A model generated the notes under the pieces. It was not told the origin of the DNA. It saw only the letters and a list, made by a program, of their open reading frames with translations, and did no database searches. The position numbers were made by a program, and so were the translations under genes. A DNA stretch of 8,863 nt from Bacillota bacterium (GTDB lineage: Bacteria; Bacillota; UBA4882; UBA10575). The stretch is taken from contig JAAYMP010000216.1 of NCBI GenBank assembly GCA_012521315.1, positions 1-8,863 on the forward strand. The letters run 5' to 3'. This document shows, one piece after another, positions 1-6,588 of the stretch (position 1 is its first letter; each line of letters opens with the position of its first letter).

Positions 1-2
1 GC

Positions 3-125
3 AAGGAGAAGGGCGAGAAGTATTTTGCGAAGGCCGGTCAAGCCTTGGCCAACTTCCTCGAGGAGGTCAAGAAGTTCAAGATCGTGGTGCCCGACGAAAA
101 ACGGTCCTTTACCAACAGGGCTTAA
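3..125 (+). CDS. C-terminal tail of an upstream gene, possibly creatininase-family amidohydrolase (partial)
   Basis: An open frame enters from the left edge and ends at TAA 123-125, giving 40 residues that start KEKGEKYFAKAGQALANF and end in a charged tail (RSFTNRA). The KGEKYF...A...L..FLEE pattern, an amphipathic helix close to the C-terminus, resembles the last helix of creatininase/MftE-like amidohydrolases, which often carry an EKGEKLxEAA motif there. The catalytic metal-binding part lies outside the window, so the family is a guess. The gene ends 50 bp before the SDR start with no clear terminator between them, so it probably belongs to the same operon. That a coding frame ends here is likely; the product name is weak. 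Confidence 0.5.
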   Translation, partial: KEKGEKYFAKAGQALANFLEEVKKFKIVVPDEKRSFTNRA

Positions 126-161
126 GCGGAGAACGCAAGCTTAAGATGGACATTAATTTTT

Positions 162-167
162 AAGGAG
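162..167 (+). promoter_or_regulatory. Shine-Dalgarno site of the SDR gene
   Basis: AAGGAG lies 8 nt before the ATG at 176 and fixes that start. The short gap before it (126-161) holds two GCTTAAG copies (120-126 and 139-145) and an AT-rich patch, but no convincing promoter. Confidence 0.75.
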
Positions 168-175
168 AAGAAACA

Positions 176-949
176 ATGGGAAGAGTACAGGATAAAGTGG
201 CCTTAGTAACCGGTTCGGCGCAAGGCATGGGCTTTGCGATCGCCCGTTGCCTGCTGGAAGAGGGCGCCAAGGTCATGATTAACGATATTAACCAGGAGAC
301 CATCGATCGGGCGGTGGACGAACTGAACAAGGAGTTCCCCGGCCGGGTCATGGGGAAAAGAGCCGATGTGACAAACAAAGCCCAAGTCCAGGAGATGATT
401 GACGAACTTGTGCGCACCTGGGGGTCGATTGATATTCTGGTCAATAATGCGGGCGGTAGCTTGCACACCCCCTACAAGCTCGAAGAGATCGAAGAGAAGC
501 ACTGGGACCTGGTTTTGAATGTGAATTTAAAAGGAGCCTTTTTCACCTGCCAGTCGGCCATTCCCCACATGGCCAAAGCCGGGAAGGGGGCCATTGTGAA
601 TATGGGCGCCCTGGCCGGGCATTGGCGGGCTTCGTTGGCCGGTGTCCAGTACACGGCGGCCAAAGCGGGGGTGGAAGGCTTGACCCGCCAGCTTGCCTAC
701 GATTGGGGCCAGAAGGGGATCCGGGTCAACTGTGTGGCGCCGACGGTAACAATTACCGGCGAACGGATGAAAGGGCTTTGGGAAGACCGGAGTGAAGAAG
801 AGCGCGACAAAATCGTCGCCAATATTCCGCTCCGCCGGCTGAGTAATCCGGATGAAATCGGCAAAGCCGTAGTGTTTTTAGCCTCTGATGACGCCAGCTA
901 CATTACCGGCATCACGTTGGATGTGGTCGGCGGACGTTATTTGCGATAA
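176..949 (+). CDS. Short-chain dehydrogenase/reductase (SDR), classical type
   Basis: This 257-residue protein has the usual length and layout of a classical SDR: a single cytoplasmic Rossmann domain carrying out NAD(P)-dependent oxidation or reduction of a hydroxyl/keto group. Visible motifs are the glycine-rich TGSAQGMG (residues 12-19), Asp37 at the end of strand 2 (which favours NAD over NADP), NNAG (90-93), Asn117 in the NVNLKG helix, and the catalytic pair Tyr159 and Lys163 in YTAAK. The C-terminal SYITGITLDVVGG is the standard end-piece near the substrate loop. The catalytic serine expected about 13 residues before the Tyr is not there: NISS of typical members reads NMGA, with Ala145 at the serine position. 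Ser153 lies six residues before Tyr159. The gene is followed 22 bp later by a D-2-hydroxyacid dehydrogenase, so it probably handles a related hydroxy compound. The family is certain; the substrate is unknown. Confidence 0.93.
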   Translation: MGRVQDKVALVTGSAQGMGFAIARCLLEEGAKVMINDINQETIDRAVDELNKEFPGRVMGKRADVTNKAQVQEMIDELVRTWGSIDILVNNAGGSLHTPYKLEEIEEKHWDLVLNVNLKGAFFTCQSAIPHMAKAGKGAIVNMGALAGHWRASLAGVQYTAAKAGVEGLTRQLAYDWGQKGIRVNCVAPTVTITGERMKGLWEDRSEEERDKIVANIPLRRLSNPDEIGKAVVFLASDDASYITGITLDVVGGRYLR

Positions 950-971
950 AGACAGAAAAGAGGGGTACAGA

Positions 972-1985
972 GTGGTTCGAAACAAGGGTTATGTCCTTCT
1001 TCCCCAGCCGATTGAGGAAGAAGCCCGGAAGATGCTGGAGGATGCCGGTTTGGAAGTGGTGGTGGCTCCGGATCCGAAACCGGAGACGGTCGCCCCGTTG
1101 ATGAAAGGCGCCAAAGCAGTTGTGCTGCGGACGGGGATTTATATGGACGAGGCGCTCATCAAAGCGGCGGATGATCTGTGGACCATCTCCCGGACGGGCG
1201 GGGGTGTCGATAACGTGGATTTAAAGGCGGCGACCGCCCACGGCGTGATTGTCACGTCCAGTCTGGGAGTGAACGCCAGCACGGTGGCCGAACACACCCT
1301 TTCGCTGATCCTTGCCCTCTTCAAGCAATTCTTCCTTCTGGACCGGGAAGTTCGGAAGAACAACTTCAAGATTCGCTACAAAAACTACCCCCAAGACGTG
1401 CAAGGGAAATGCCTTGGGATCATAGGCTTTGGCCAAATCGGCCAGCTTTTAGCCGAATATTACCACCCGCTGGGCCGGACGAAGATCCTGGCTTACGATC
1501 CGGTCTTGCCGGATGAGGTGAAAAACAAATTCCGGGCGACGGTCGACTTTGTCAGCCTGGAAGAACTGCTCAAGGAGGCCGACGTCGTTTCCATTCATGT
1601 TCCCCTTAATGACCATACCCGGAACATGATCGCCTGGGAACAACTGAAGATGATGAAGCCCAATGCTTACCTGGTGAATGTCTCCCGGGGCGGGATTGTC
1701 AATGAAAAGGACCTGATCAAGGCATTAAAGGAAGGCGTGATCCGGGGGGCCGGGCTTGATGTCTTTGAGAAAGAACCGATTGAGGAGGACAACCCCCTTC
1801 TCACGATGGATAATGTGATCCTCACGCCGCACACGGCGGCCTTGACCGACGAGTGTGTGGTGCGGATGGCGACCGAAGCGGTCAAACGGGTGATCGATCT
1901 CTTTAACGGTAATGAGCCGGAGAAGATCGCCAACCCCGAAGTCTTGAAGTTGGGAAAATGGCAACAGCTAAAGAAAAGAGCGTAA
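972..1985 (+). CDS. D-2-hydroxyacid dehydrogenase (phosphoglycerate dehydrogenase-like)
   Basis: The enzyme interconverts a D-2-hydroxy acid and the 2-oxo acid with NAD(H). I chose GTG at 972 (337 residues) because AGAGGGG (958-964) lies about 7 nt upstream and the sequence becomes family-like at MVRNKGYVLLPQP. The frame is open back to an ATG at 888, but that start would overlap the SDR end and add 28 unrelated residues. Order: N-terminal substrate domain, Rossmann domain with GFGQIG (152-157), Asp176 at the end of strand 2 (NAD-type), catalytic Arg239 in VNVSRGG, Glu268 in DVFEKEP, and His287 in LTPHTAA. All three catalytic residues are present. There is no C-terminal ACT regulatory domain, so it is the short form, unlike long SerA. 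The next gene starts 16 bp downstream, indicating co-transcription. The physiological substrate (glycerate, lactate, a sugar acid or another) is not resolved. Confidence 0.92.
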   Translation: MVRNKGYVLLPQPIEEEARKMLEDAGLEVVVAPDPKPETVAPLMKGAKAVVLRTGIYMDEALIKAADDLWTISRTGGGVDNVDLKAATAHGVIVTSSLGVNASTVAEHTLSLILALFKQFFLLDREVRKNNFKIRYKNYPQDVQGKCLGIIGFGQIGQLLAEYYHPLGRTKILAYDPVLPDEVKNKFRATVDFVSLEELLKEADVVSIHVPLNDHTRNMIAWEQLKMMKPNAYLVNVSRGGIVNEKDLIKALKEGVIRGAGLDVFEKEPIEEDNPLLTMDNVILTPHTAALTDECVVRMATEAVKRVIDLFNGNEPEKIANPEVLKLGKWQQLKKRA

Positions 1986-2001
1986 ACGGAGGGAAGAGCG
2001 A

Positions 2002-3075
2002 ATGGAGATCCCGAAAAAAATGCTGGCGGCACAGTTGGTCGCCCGCGGGAAGATTGAAGTGCGCGAGGTCGATGTGCCGGTTCCGGGCCCCGGTGAGGTG
2101 TTGATCCGGGTGGAAGCCTGCGGGATCTGCGGGACGGATGTGAATATCCGTGACCACGGGATGCCCGGCGAACCGCCGATGCCGTTTACCATGGGCCACG
2201 AGTATGCCGGGGTGGTGGTCCAGTTGGGCCCCACGGTTGACGAGTTTAAAGTCGGCGACCGGGTGGCGTCGGAGGTGCATAAAGGTTGCGGCCGCTGCCA
2301 CAACTGCATAATGGGGAATTATACGGCGTGTTTAAACTTCGGCAAGTTGGAGAAGGGCCATTCCGCCAGCGGGATGACGACGGACGGCGGTTTTGCCCAG
2401 TATGCTATTAAGCACGTGAACACGCTCTACAAAATGCCCGACGAGATCTCCTTCGAAGAAGCGGCGATCATTACCACGGCCGGGTCCGCCTTTTACGCCA
2501 TCGATGCCGCGGGCGGGTATCTGGCCGGGGATACGGTGGCGATAGTCGGTCCCGGGCCGATTGGCCTGGCTTTGGCCCAAGCGGCCAAGGCGTTGGGGGC
2601 CGGTCAGGTGATCCTCACCGGGACCCGGAAGAGCCGGCTCGATCTGGGGAAAAAGATGGGGGCCGATTATACCGTTAACGTGCGCGAAGGTGAGGACCCG
2701 GTTAAATTGGTCAAAGAGTTGACGGGCGGGCTCGGCGCCGATGTGGTCTTTGATGCCGCCGGGGTGGGCAACTCGCTGGATGATGCTTTAAATTTAGTCC
2801 GTCCGGGCGGAGCCATTGTGCTTGTGGCTTTCTATCACGGGCCGGTCACCGCGGATCTCAACAAGGCTGTGGTGCGCAACGTCAACCTTTATACGGTACG
2901 CGGCGAAGGGCGACGCAATGTCCGCCGGTCCTTATCTATGGCGGCGCAGCGTAAGATCGATCTGCGGCCTTTGATCACCCATGAGTTTCCCTTGAAAGAG
3001 ATCAATAAGGCTTTTGACACGTTCACACAGCGGATCGATAACGCGATGAAAGTCATTGTCCACCCCCAAAGGTAA
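2002..3075 (+). CDS. Zinc-dependent alcohol/polyol dehydrogenase (medium-chain, sorbitol/threonine dehydrogenase-like)
   Basis: This 357-residue medium-chain dehydrogenase has an N-terminal GroES-like catalytic domain and a C-terminal nucleotide-binding domain. The catalytic zinc site is visible: Cys43 in GICGTD, then His66-Glu67 in GHEYAG. The structural zinc lobe has four cysteines, C96, C99, C102 and C110. The Rossmann motif GPGPIG spans 183-188. Strand 2 ends in LTGTRKSRL (205-213); the acidic residue typical of NAD users is Gly207, followed by Thr208 and Arg209, which suggests NADP preference (inference). The family oxidises secondary alcohols of polyols, sugars or L-threonine. GGAGGGA (1988-1994) precedes ATG 2002 by 7 nt. 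It is the last gene of the dehydrogenase operon and is followed by a 485-bp non-coding stretch. The exact substrate is unknown. Confidence 0.93.
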   Translation: MEIPKKMLAAQLVARGKIEVREVDVPVPGPGEVLIRVEACGICGTDVNIRDHGMPGEPPMPFTMGHEYAGVVVQLGPTVDEFKVGDRVASEVHKGCGRCHNCIMGNYTACLNFGKLEKGHSASGMTTDGGFAQYAIKHVNTLYKMPDEISFEEAAIITTAGSAFYAIDAAGGYLAGDTVAIVGPGPIGLALAQAAKALGAGQVILTGTRKSRLDLGKKMGADYTVNVREGEDPVKLVKELTGGLGADVVFDAAGVGNSLDDALNLVRPGGAIVLVAFYHGPVTADLNKAVVRNVNLYTVRGEGRRNVRRSLSMAAQRKIDLRPLITHEFPLKEINKAFDTFTQRIDNAMKVIVHPQR

Positions 3076-3110
3076 AAAAACGCCGGTTACGGCAGATTAC
3101 TCTTGAATGC

Positions 3111-3154
3111 CATTAACAATTATTTAATATAACATTAAGATACCATTAATAAAG
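3111..3154 (+). repeat. Four tandem 11-bp ATTAA-containing units
   Basis: Units start at 3111, 3122, 3133 and 3144, each exactly 11 bp long. Three begin CATTAA and the second begins ATTTAA. The period is close to one DNA helical turn, so the AT-rich blocks would lie on one face of the helix. The third and fourth units overlap the candidate promoter at 3135-3163. They could be operator half-sites, an UP-like or curved element, or chance in AT-rich DNA. Confidence 0.45.
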
Positions 3155-3163
3155 TGACATAAT
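3135..3163 (+). promoter_or_regulatory. Candidate sigma-A promoter with extended -10 for the TAXI/TRAP operon
   Basis: TTAAGA (3135-3140) is followed by a 17-bp spacer and CATAAT (3158-3163), with TG at 3155-3156 forming an extended -10 of the form TGnCATAAT. Transcription would begin near 3170, leaving a leader of about 390 nt before the ATG at 3561. The boxes match the consensus only in part, and the AT-rich context makes chance matches easy. Confidence 0.4.
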
Positions 3164-3179
3164 TTGGGAGAATCGTGGG

Positions 3180-3210
3180 GCCGCCTGGTGGAGTTTTGAC
3201 CGCCGGCGGC
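3180..3210 (+). other. GC-rich hairpin in the TAXI leader
   Basis: GCCGCC (3180-3185) pairs with GGCGGC (3205-3210), and GGTGG (3187-3191) pairs with CCGCC (3200-3204) including one G-T wobble. This gives an 11-bp stem with one bulged T (3186) and the loop AGTTTTGA. The right arm includes the 10-bp palindrome CCGCCGGCGG (3200-3209). No T-run follows, so it is not a standard intrinsic terminator for the upstream operon. Placed just after the predicted transcription start, it could be a 5'-end stabiliser or an attenuator. Confidence 0.45.
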
Positions 3211-3229
3211 GGTAACGAAAAGTACGTTT

Positions 3230-3438
3230 TGGCTATGCTCTAATTCAGTACTGATTCAGCAGTGATTGAACAGTGGTTGGGCAGTAATTTAAGAATTGAT
3301 TTAATAACATTTAAGCAGTGATTCGGTAGTGATTACGGAGCGATTCAGCAGCGGTTAAGTAATGATTTTGTTTTTGGTTGTGTAACAATTTATTCGGTAT
3401 TAATAACCTTTAGTAACAACCGCCGTAAAGCATAGCCA
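3230..3438. mobile_element. MITE-like 209-bp segment with 10-bp terminal inverted repeats and GTTT flanks
   Basis: TGGCTATGCT (3230-3239) is the exact reverse complement of AGCATAGCCA (3429-3438), and the match extends to 12 of 13 positions inward. Both ends are directly flanked by the same 4-bp word, GTTT at 3226-3229 and GTTT at 3439-3442, as a target-site duplication would look. No substantial open frame lies inside, as expected of a non-autonomous element. The interior is AT-rich and carries the 11-bp repeat array. Alternatively, the two arms could pair in RNA to close a large loop in the leader transcript. No second copy is visible in this window, so mobility is inferred only from the ends. 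Confidence 0.4.
3243..3364 (+). repeat. Eleven degenerate tandem units of about 11 bp, consensus ATTCAGCAGTG
   Basis: Units begin at 3243, 3254, 3265, 3276, 3287, 3299, 3309, 3321, 3332, 3343 and 3354. Eight are exactly 11 bp; the others are 12, 10 and 12 bp, so the average stays near 11. Nearly all begin ATT or GTT, and most end in AGTG, AGCG, AATG or a close variant. The second and tenth units differ at one position. The period is not a multiple of three and no frame stays open, so it is not a protein repeat; units are far too short and lack spacers for CRISPR. The helical-turn spacing suggests a phased binding array for a regulator, or a repeat expansion inside the MITE-like segment. Confidence 0.6.
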
Positions 3439-3540
3439 GTTTCTTCTTTCCTCGGATGTCGTGAAAGGACACTTTGGCTTTAGGGGAGGTGATACGCCCG
3501 GAAGTGGAGCGCCCGTTTGTAGTTGGAACAAAAAAGAACT

Positions 3541-3548
3541 GAGGAGGT
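3541..3548 (+). promoter_or_regulatory. Shine-Dalgarno site of the TAXI binding protein
   Basis: GAGGAGGT is a near-perfect anti-16S match. It lies 12 nt before ATG 3561, somewhat longer than usual, with an A-rich spacer. The rest of the stretch 3443-3540 shows nothing I can name. Confidence 0.7.
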
Positions 3549-3560
3549 TAATAAAAAAGA

Positions 3561-4514
3561 ATGAAAAGAAGAAGGTTGTTTGTCGGCTTCATGGTTGTCG
3601 CGTTAATCGTCTGCCTGAGCACTACCTTGTTTGGCGCTTCCGAGCGGCGTTATGCATACAGCGCCAGTAATCCCGGCGGGGTCTGGTATACGATGTGCGG
3701 TGGGATTGTCAAGTTGCTCCAAGAAAAACTGCCTGCCAATATCCGGGTCGACATGATCGCCAGCGGCGGTTAGGTGCTGAACACCCGGCGGTTGGCTTCG
3801 GGGGAAGCGGACCTGACCATGGCCTACTCGACCCACCTCTGGGAGTGCTGGAACGGTGAAGGGATCATGAAAGGCCGTCCCAGCGACAACCCGCGGATTA
3901 TGTTTGAGATCTATAAGAGCGACCACTACTTTGTGACCCTGGCGAACAGCGGAATTAAAAGCATGAAAGATCTTGAAGGGAAACGGGTGGTCCTTGGCCC
4001 TCCGGGTTCCGGTTCCAGTGACAACTCCCGGTTTACCTTAAGAACCCTTGGCATCAACGCCATCGAATCCGAATTGTCCTTTGACGAGGCCGCCCAAGCT
4101 CTCGGCGAAGGGAAAGTGCATGCCATGGGAATGAGCGGTTCGCCGGCGGCCGGTTTGGTTGAGGTTGCAGCGACCCGTAACATCTACATTATTCCGTTCA
4201 CCGACGAAGAACTGGATAAGATTGTCGCGGCCGGGCCCTTCTTCTCCAAAGGGGTCATGCCGGCCAATACTTATCAAGGCCAGACCAAGGACGTGCCGGT
4301 CTTTATGTTCACCGTTTACCAAGTCGCCAGCAAGAACGTGCCGGCCGATGATGTTTACGAAATGATGAAAGTCTGCTTCAGCCCGGAAGGGAAAGAATAC
4401 CTGGGTGCGGTCCACCCCTATTGGAAGTCGATGAAGAACGATCCGGAACTGGTGAAAGCGTTGGGGATTCCTTATCATCCGGGTGCGGAACGCTTCTGGC
4501 GTGAACAGAAATAA
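3561..4514 (+). CDS. TAXI-family TRAP transporter solute-binding protein, interrupted by an in-frame TAG at codon 71
   Basis: Read through, the frame gives 317 residues, the normal length of a TAXI binding protein, the extracytoplasmic receptor that delivers substrate to a fused TRAP permease. Residues 1-26 are a signal peptide (MKRRR, hydrophobic core, LFGA then S27) with a signal peptidase I type site and no lipobox. Family motifs follow: NPGGVWYTMCGGI, then ASGG, TAG (3771-3773), then VLNTRRLASGEADL, SMKDLEGKRVVLGPPGSGS and FFSKGVMPANTY. Homologues usually have Ser or a similar residue in ASGGSVxN, and TCG to TAG is a single change. The frame and family similarity continue unchanged on both sides of the stop, so there is no frameshift. 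Possibilities are a recent nonsense mutation, an assembly or sequencing error, UAG readthrough, or restart at the GTG directly after the stop (3774), which would lack a signal peptide. The permease downstream is intact. Confidence 0.85.
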
Positions 4515-4531
4515 AACAATAATTGGCTGGG

Positions 4532-4561
4532 GGGGAACAGGGGGAATTTCCCCTGTTCCCC
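4532..4561 (+). other. Perfect 12-bp intercistronic hairpin between binding protein and permease
   Basis: GGGGAACAGGGG (4532-4543) pairs exactly with CCCCTGTTCCCC (4550-4561) around a 6-nt loop, starting 17 nt after the TAXI stop codon. It is followed by GGAAAAAGC and not by a T-run, so full intrinsic termination is unlikely. In binding-protein operons such hairpins commonly protect the upstream message from 3' decay or attenuate readthrough, giving more receptor than permease. That role is inferred here. Confidence 0.65.
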
Positions 4562-4665
4562 GGAAAAAGCATGTAAGAAGCCTAGTTGAAGCACAAATCC
4601 AGTAATGTTCTTTGTTGCATATAAAGCGCTCTTCGCAAAGGTAAGAGTATTGAGGGGGGACAGTT

Positions 4666-6555
4666 TTGGCCAAAAAACGGGATAACCTAAACAGGTTTTT
4701 CCAGATAATTGCCGGCATCATTGCTATTGGTTTCTCCGCCTTTTATTTCTACACCGCCGGGTTCGGGATTTTCTCCAGTGAGACCCACCGGGGGATCTAT
4801 CTGCTCGTCACCCTTTTGCTCAGTCTCCTGCTCTATCCGGCCAGCAAGAAGTATCCGAAGAGCAAAGTCTTATATGTAGTGGATGCGATCTTTGTGGCCA
4901 TGGCCTGCTCATCGGTGCTCTACTGGATGCTGCAGTATAAGGAGTATGCAATCTACCGGGCCGGATGGACCAACCAGTGGGATTTGATCTTCGGTCTTCT
5001 GGTAATGCTTGTTTCGTTGGAAGTAACCCGCCGGGTCATGGGGAATGTTTTGCCCATTATTGGCCTGATCATGCTTGGCTTAACCTATTTTGGCCCCTAC
5101 TTGCCCGGGATCTTCCGGCACGGCGGCATTCGCTTAGCGACAATGGTTGAGTATTACTTCTACACCGACGGGATCTTCGGGACCATCGTTGACACCTTCG
5201 CGACCTATATTGTACCTTTCCTTATCTTTGGCGCTTTTCTGAACAACACCGGCGGTGGCGACTTCTTCATGGATCTGTCCAGTTCACTGACAGGCCATAT
5301 CGCCGGCGGTCCGGCGTTAATCGCCGTGGTCAGCAGCGCAATTTTTGGTTCGATCTCCGGGAGCGGGGTCGCCAACGTGGTGGCCACCGGGACCTTTACG
5401 ATTCCAATGATGAAAAAGGTCGGTTACAAACCGGAGTTTGCCGGAGCGGTGGAAGCGGCCGCTTCCTCCGGCGGGCAGCTCTTGCCCCCGGTGATGGGCG
5501 CCGCCGCTTTTGTCCTGGCCACCCTGACCCAGCAGCCCTACTCGACGATTGCCCTGATCAGTTTTGCACCGGCCATTCTCTATTACGTTTCCCTCGGTTT
5601 TATGGTCTATTTCCGAGCGCGCCGCAGCGGCCTGCAGGGTTTATCCCGGGAAGAGTTGCCGAAATTCGGCGACGTGATGAAGAAGGGTTGGTATTATATC
5701 TTCACCATCGTTGTGGTGGTGATTGTGATCGCCATGGGTTACTCCGCGCCGGCCACGGCGTTCTGGGGCTCTGTTTTTGTAGTAGTTTGTAGCATGTTAC
5801 GGAAAGAAACCCGCTTCACCTTTGATAAACTAGTCAAGACCTTGCGCGAAGCCGGAACCAGCGCCTTAAGCGTAGGAGCGACGGCCGGGACTTTGGGGAT
5901 TATCATGGCGAGCCTGACCTTGTCCGGTTTGGGCGTGAAGTTTTCCAGCCTGATTCTCTCGGTGGGGCAGGGTAACCTCTTCCTCACCCTTATCCTGGTC
6001 GCCTTCATCGCCACCATCATCGGGATGGGCTTGCCGACGACTGCTTCCTACATTATCATGTCGATCCTGGCGGCCCCATCCTTGATCCAATTGGGGATTG
6101 CTCCGGTTCCCGCCCATATGGTCTGTCTGTGGTTCGCGGTCATCTCCAATATCACCCCGCCGGTATGCGTGGCGGCCTTTGCCGGGGCCAGTATTGCCGG
6201 CGCCAACCCGATGAAAACCGGGTTAAACGCGGTACCCCTGGGGCTGTTCATGTACATTCTGCCGTTCTTCTTCGTGTATGAACCGGCCATCTTTCTCTAC
6301 GGGCAAGAGCTGGCGGTTAGCATAAAGATCATTGGGAGTCTGCTGATTTCGATTGCTTGTTTTGCGGCCGGTTTCCAGGGTTGGTTCTTCCGGAACTTGC
6401 GCGCCTGGGAACGGGCGGTTTTCTTCCTGGCTTCGCCGCTCCTGGTTGATACTCGTTTTATGACCGATATCATTGGTTACCTTGTCGTGGCGGCGATGAT
6501 GGTTTACACCTTCAAAACCGCAAAACAAGCCAATAGTCCGACGATCGCGGCTTGA
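4666..6555 (+). CDS. TRAP transporter fused permease, DctQ-DctM type
   Basis: This 629-residue integral membrane protein matches the length of fused TRAP permeases that pair with TAXI receptors. It imports organic acids or related solutes driven by an ion gradient. The start is TTG 4666, supported by GAGGGGGGA 6 nt upstream and the basic N-terminus MAKKRDNLNR. Residues 1-125 form the small DctQ-like part with helices near 12-32, 43-57, 68-90 and 105-119. The remainder is the DctM-like part with many helices. Signature stretches are IFGSISGSGVANVVATGTF (226-244), AAASSGGQLLPPVMGAAAF (264-282), GMGLPTTASYIIMS (453-466) and ISNITPPVCVAAFAGAS (493-509). It lies 151 bp after the TAXI gene and is undamaged. 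The family is certain; the substrate is unknown. Confidence 0.95.
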   Translation: MAKKRDNLNRFFQIIAGIIAIGFSAFYFYTAGFGIFSSETHRGIYLLVTLLLSLLLYPASKKYPKSKVLYVVDAIFVAMACSSVLYWMLQYKEYAIYRAGWTNQWDLIFGLLVMLVSLEVTRRVMGNVLPIIGLIMLGLTYFGPYLPGIFRHGGIRLATMVEYYFYTDGIFGTIVDTFATYIVPFLIFGAFLNNTGGGDFFMDLSSSLTGHIAGGPALIAVVSSAIFGSISGSGVANVVATGTFTIPMMKKVGYKPEFAGAVEAAASSGGQLLPPVMGAAAFVLATLTQQPYSTIALISFAPAILYYVSLGFMVYFRARRSGLQGLSREELPKFGDVMKKGWYYIFTIVVVVIVIAMGYSAPATAFWGSVFVVVCSMLRKETRFTFDKLVKTLREAGTSALSVGATAGTLGIIMASLTLSGLGVKFSSLILSVGQGNLFLTLILVAFIATIIGMGLPTTASYIIMSILAAPSLIQLGIAPVPAHMVCLWFAVISNITPPVCVAAFAGASIAGANPMKTGLNAVPLGLFMYILPFFFVYEPAIFLYGQELAVSIKIIGSLLISIACFAAGFQGWFFRNLRAWERAVFFLASPLLVDTRFMTDIIGYLVVAAMMVYTFKTAKQANSPTIAA

Positions 6556-6588
6556 TCATTGCTTCCGCCGGAGGTCAAGTCATACTTG

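Noticed and set aside
888..971. Upstream ATG start for the D-2-hydroxyacid dehydrogenase
   Set aside because: It would overlap the SDR gene by about 60 bp and add 28 non-family residues with no Shine-Dalgarno; GTG 972 has a good site and a family-like N-terminus.
3081..3093. Possible terminator just after the zinc dehydrogenase
   Set aside because: The stem is only 4 bp (GCCG/CGGC) and no T-run follows on the + strand; the A-run before it would serve only a minus-strand transcript, for which there is no gene.
3226..3239. Resemblance of GTTTTGGCTATGCT to the start of a type II CRISPR repeat
   Set aside because: The match is short, no repeat-spacer array or cas gene is present, and the same word forms an inverted repeat at the other end.
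3461..3670. A 69-residue + strand open frame across the TAXI leader and gene start
   Set aside because: It has no family signal, overlaps the TAXI Shine-Dalgarno and signal peptide in another frame, and its start lacks a ribosome site.
3795..3808. Small GCTTC/GAAGC hairpin 21 nt after the TAG as a recoding signal
   Set aside because: It is a 5-bp stem formed by codons for the conserved ASGEA stretch, so protein constraint explains it; it resembles no known recoding element.
4611..4625. TATAAA as a separate promoter for the TRAP permease
   Set aside because: No -35 box lies at a suitable distance and the TG is misplaced by one base; readthrough past the hairpin explains expression better.
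4038..4721. 227-codon minus-strand open frame opposite the TAXI gene
   Set aside because: It is antisense to clear TAXI family sequence, lacks a ribosome site and spans the intercistronic hairpin.
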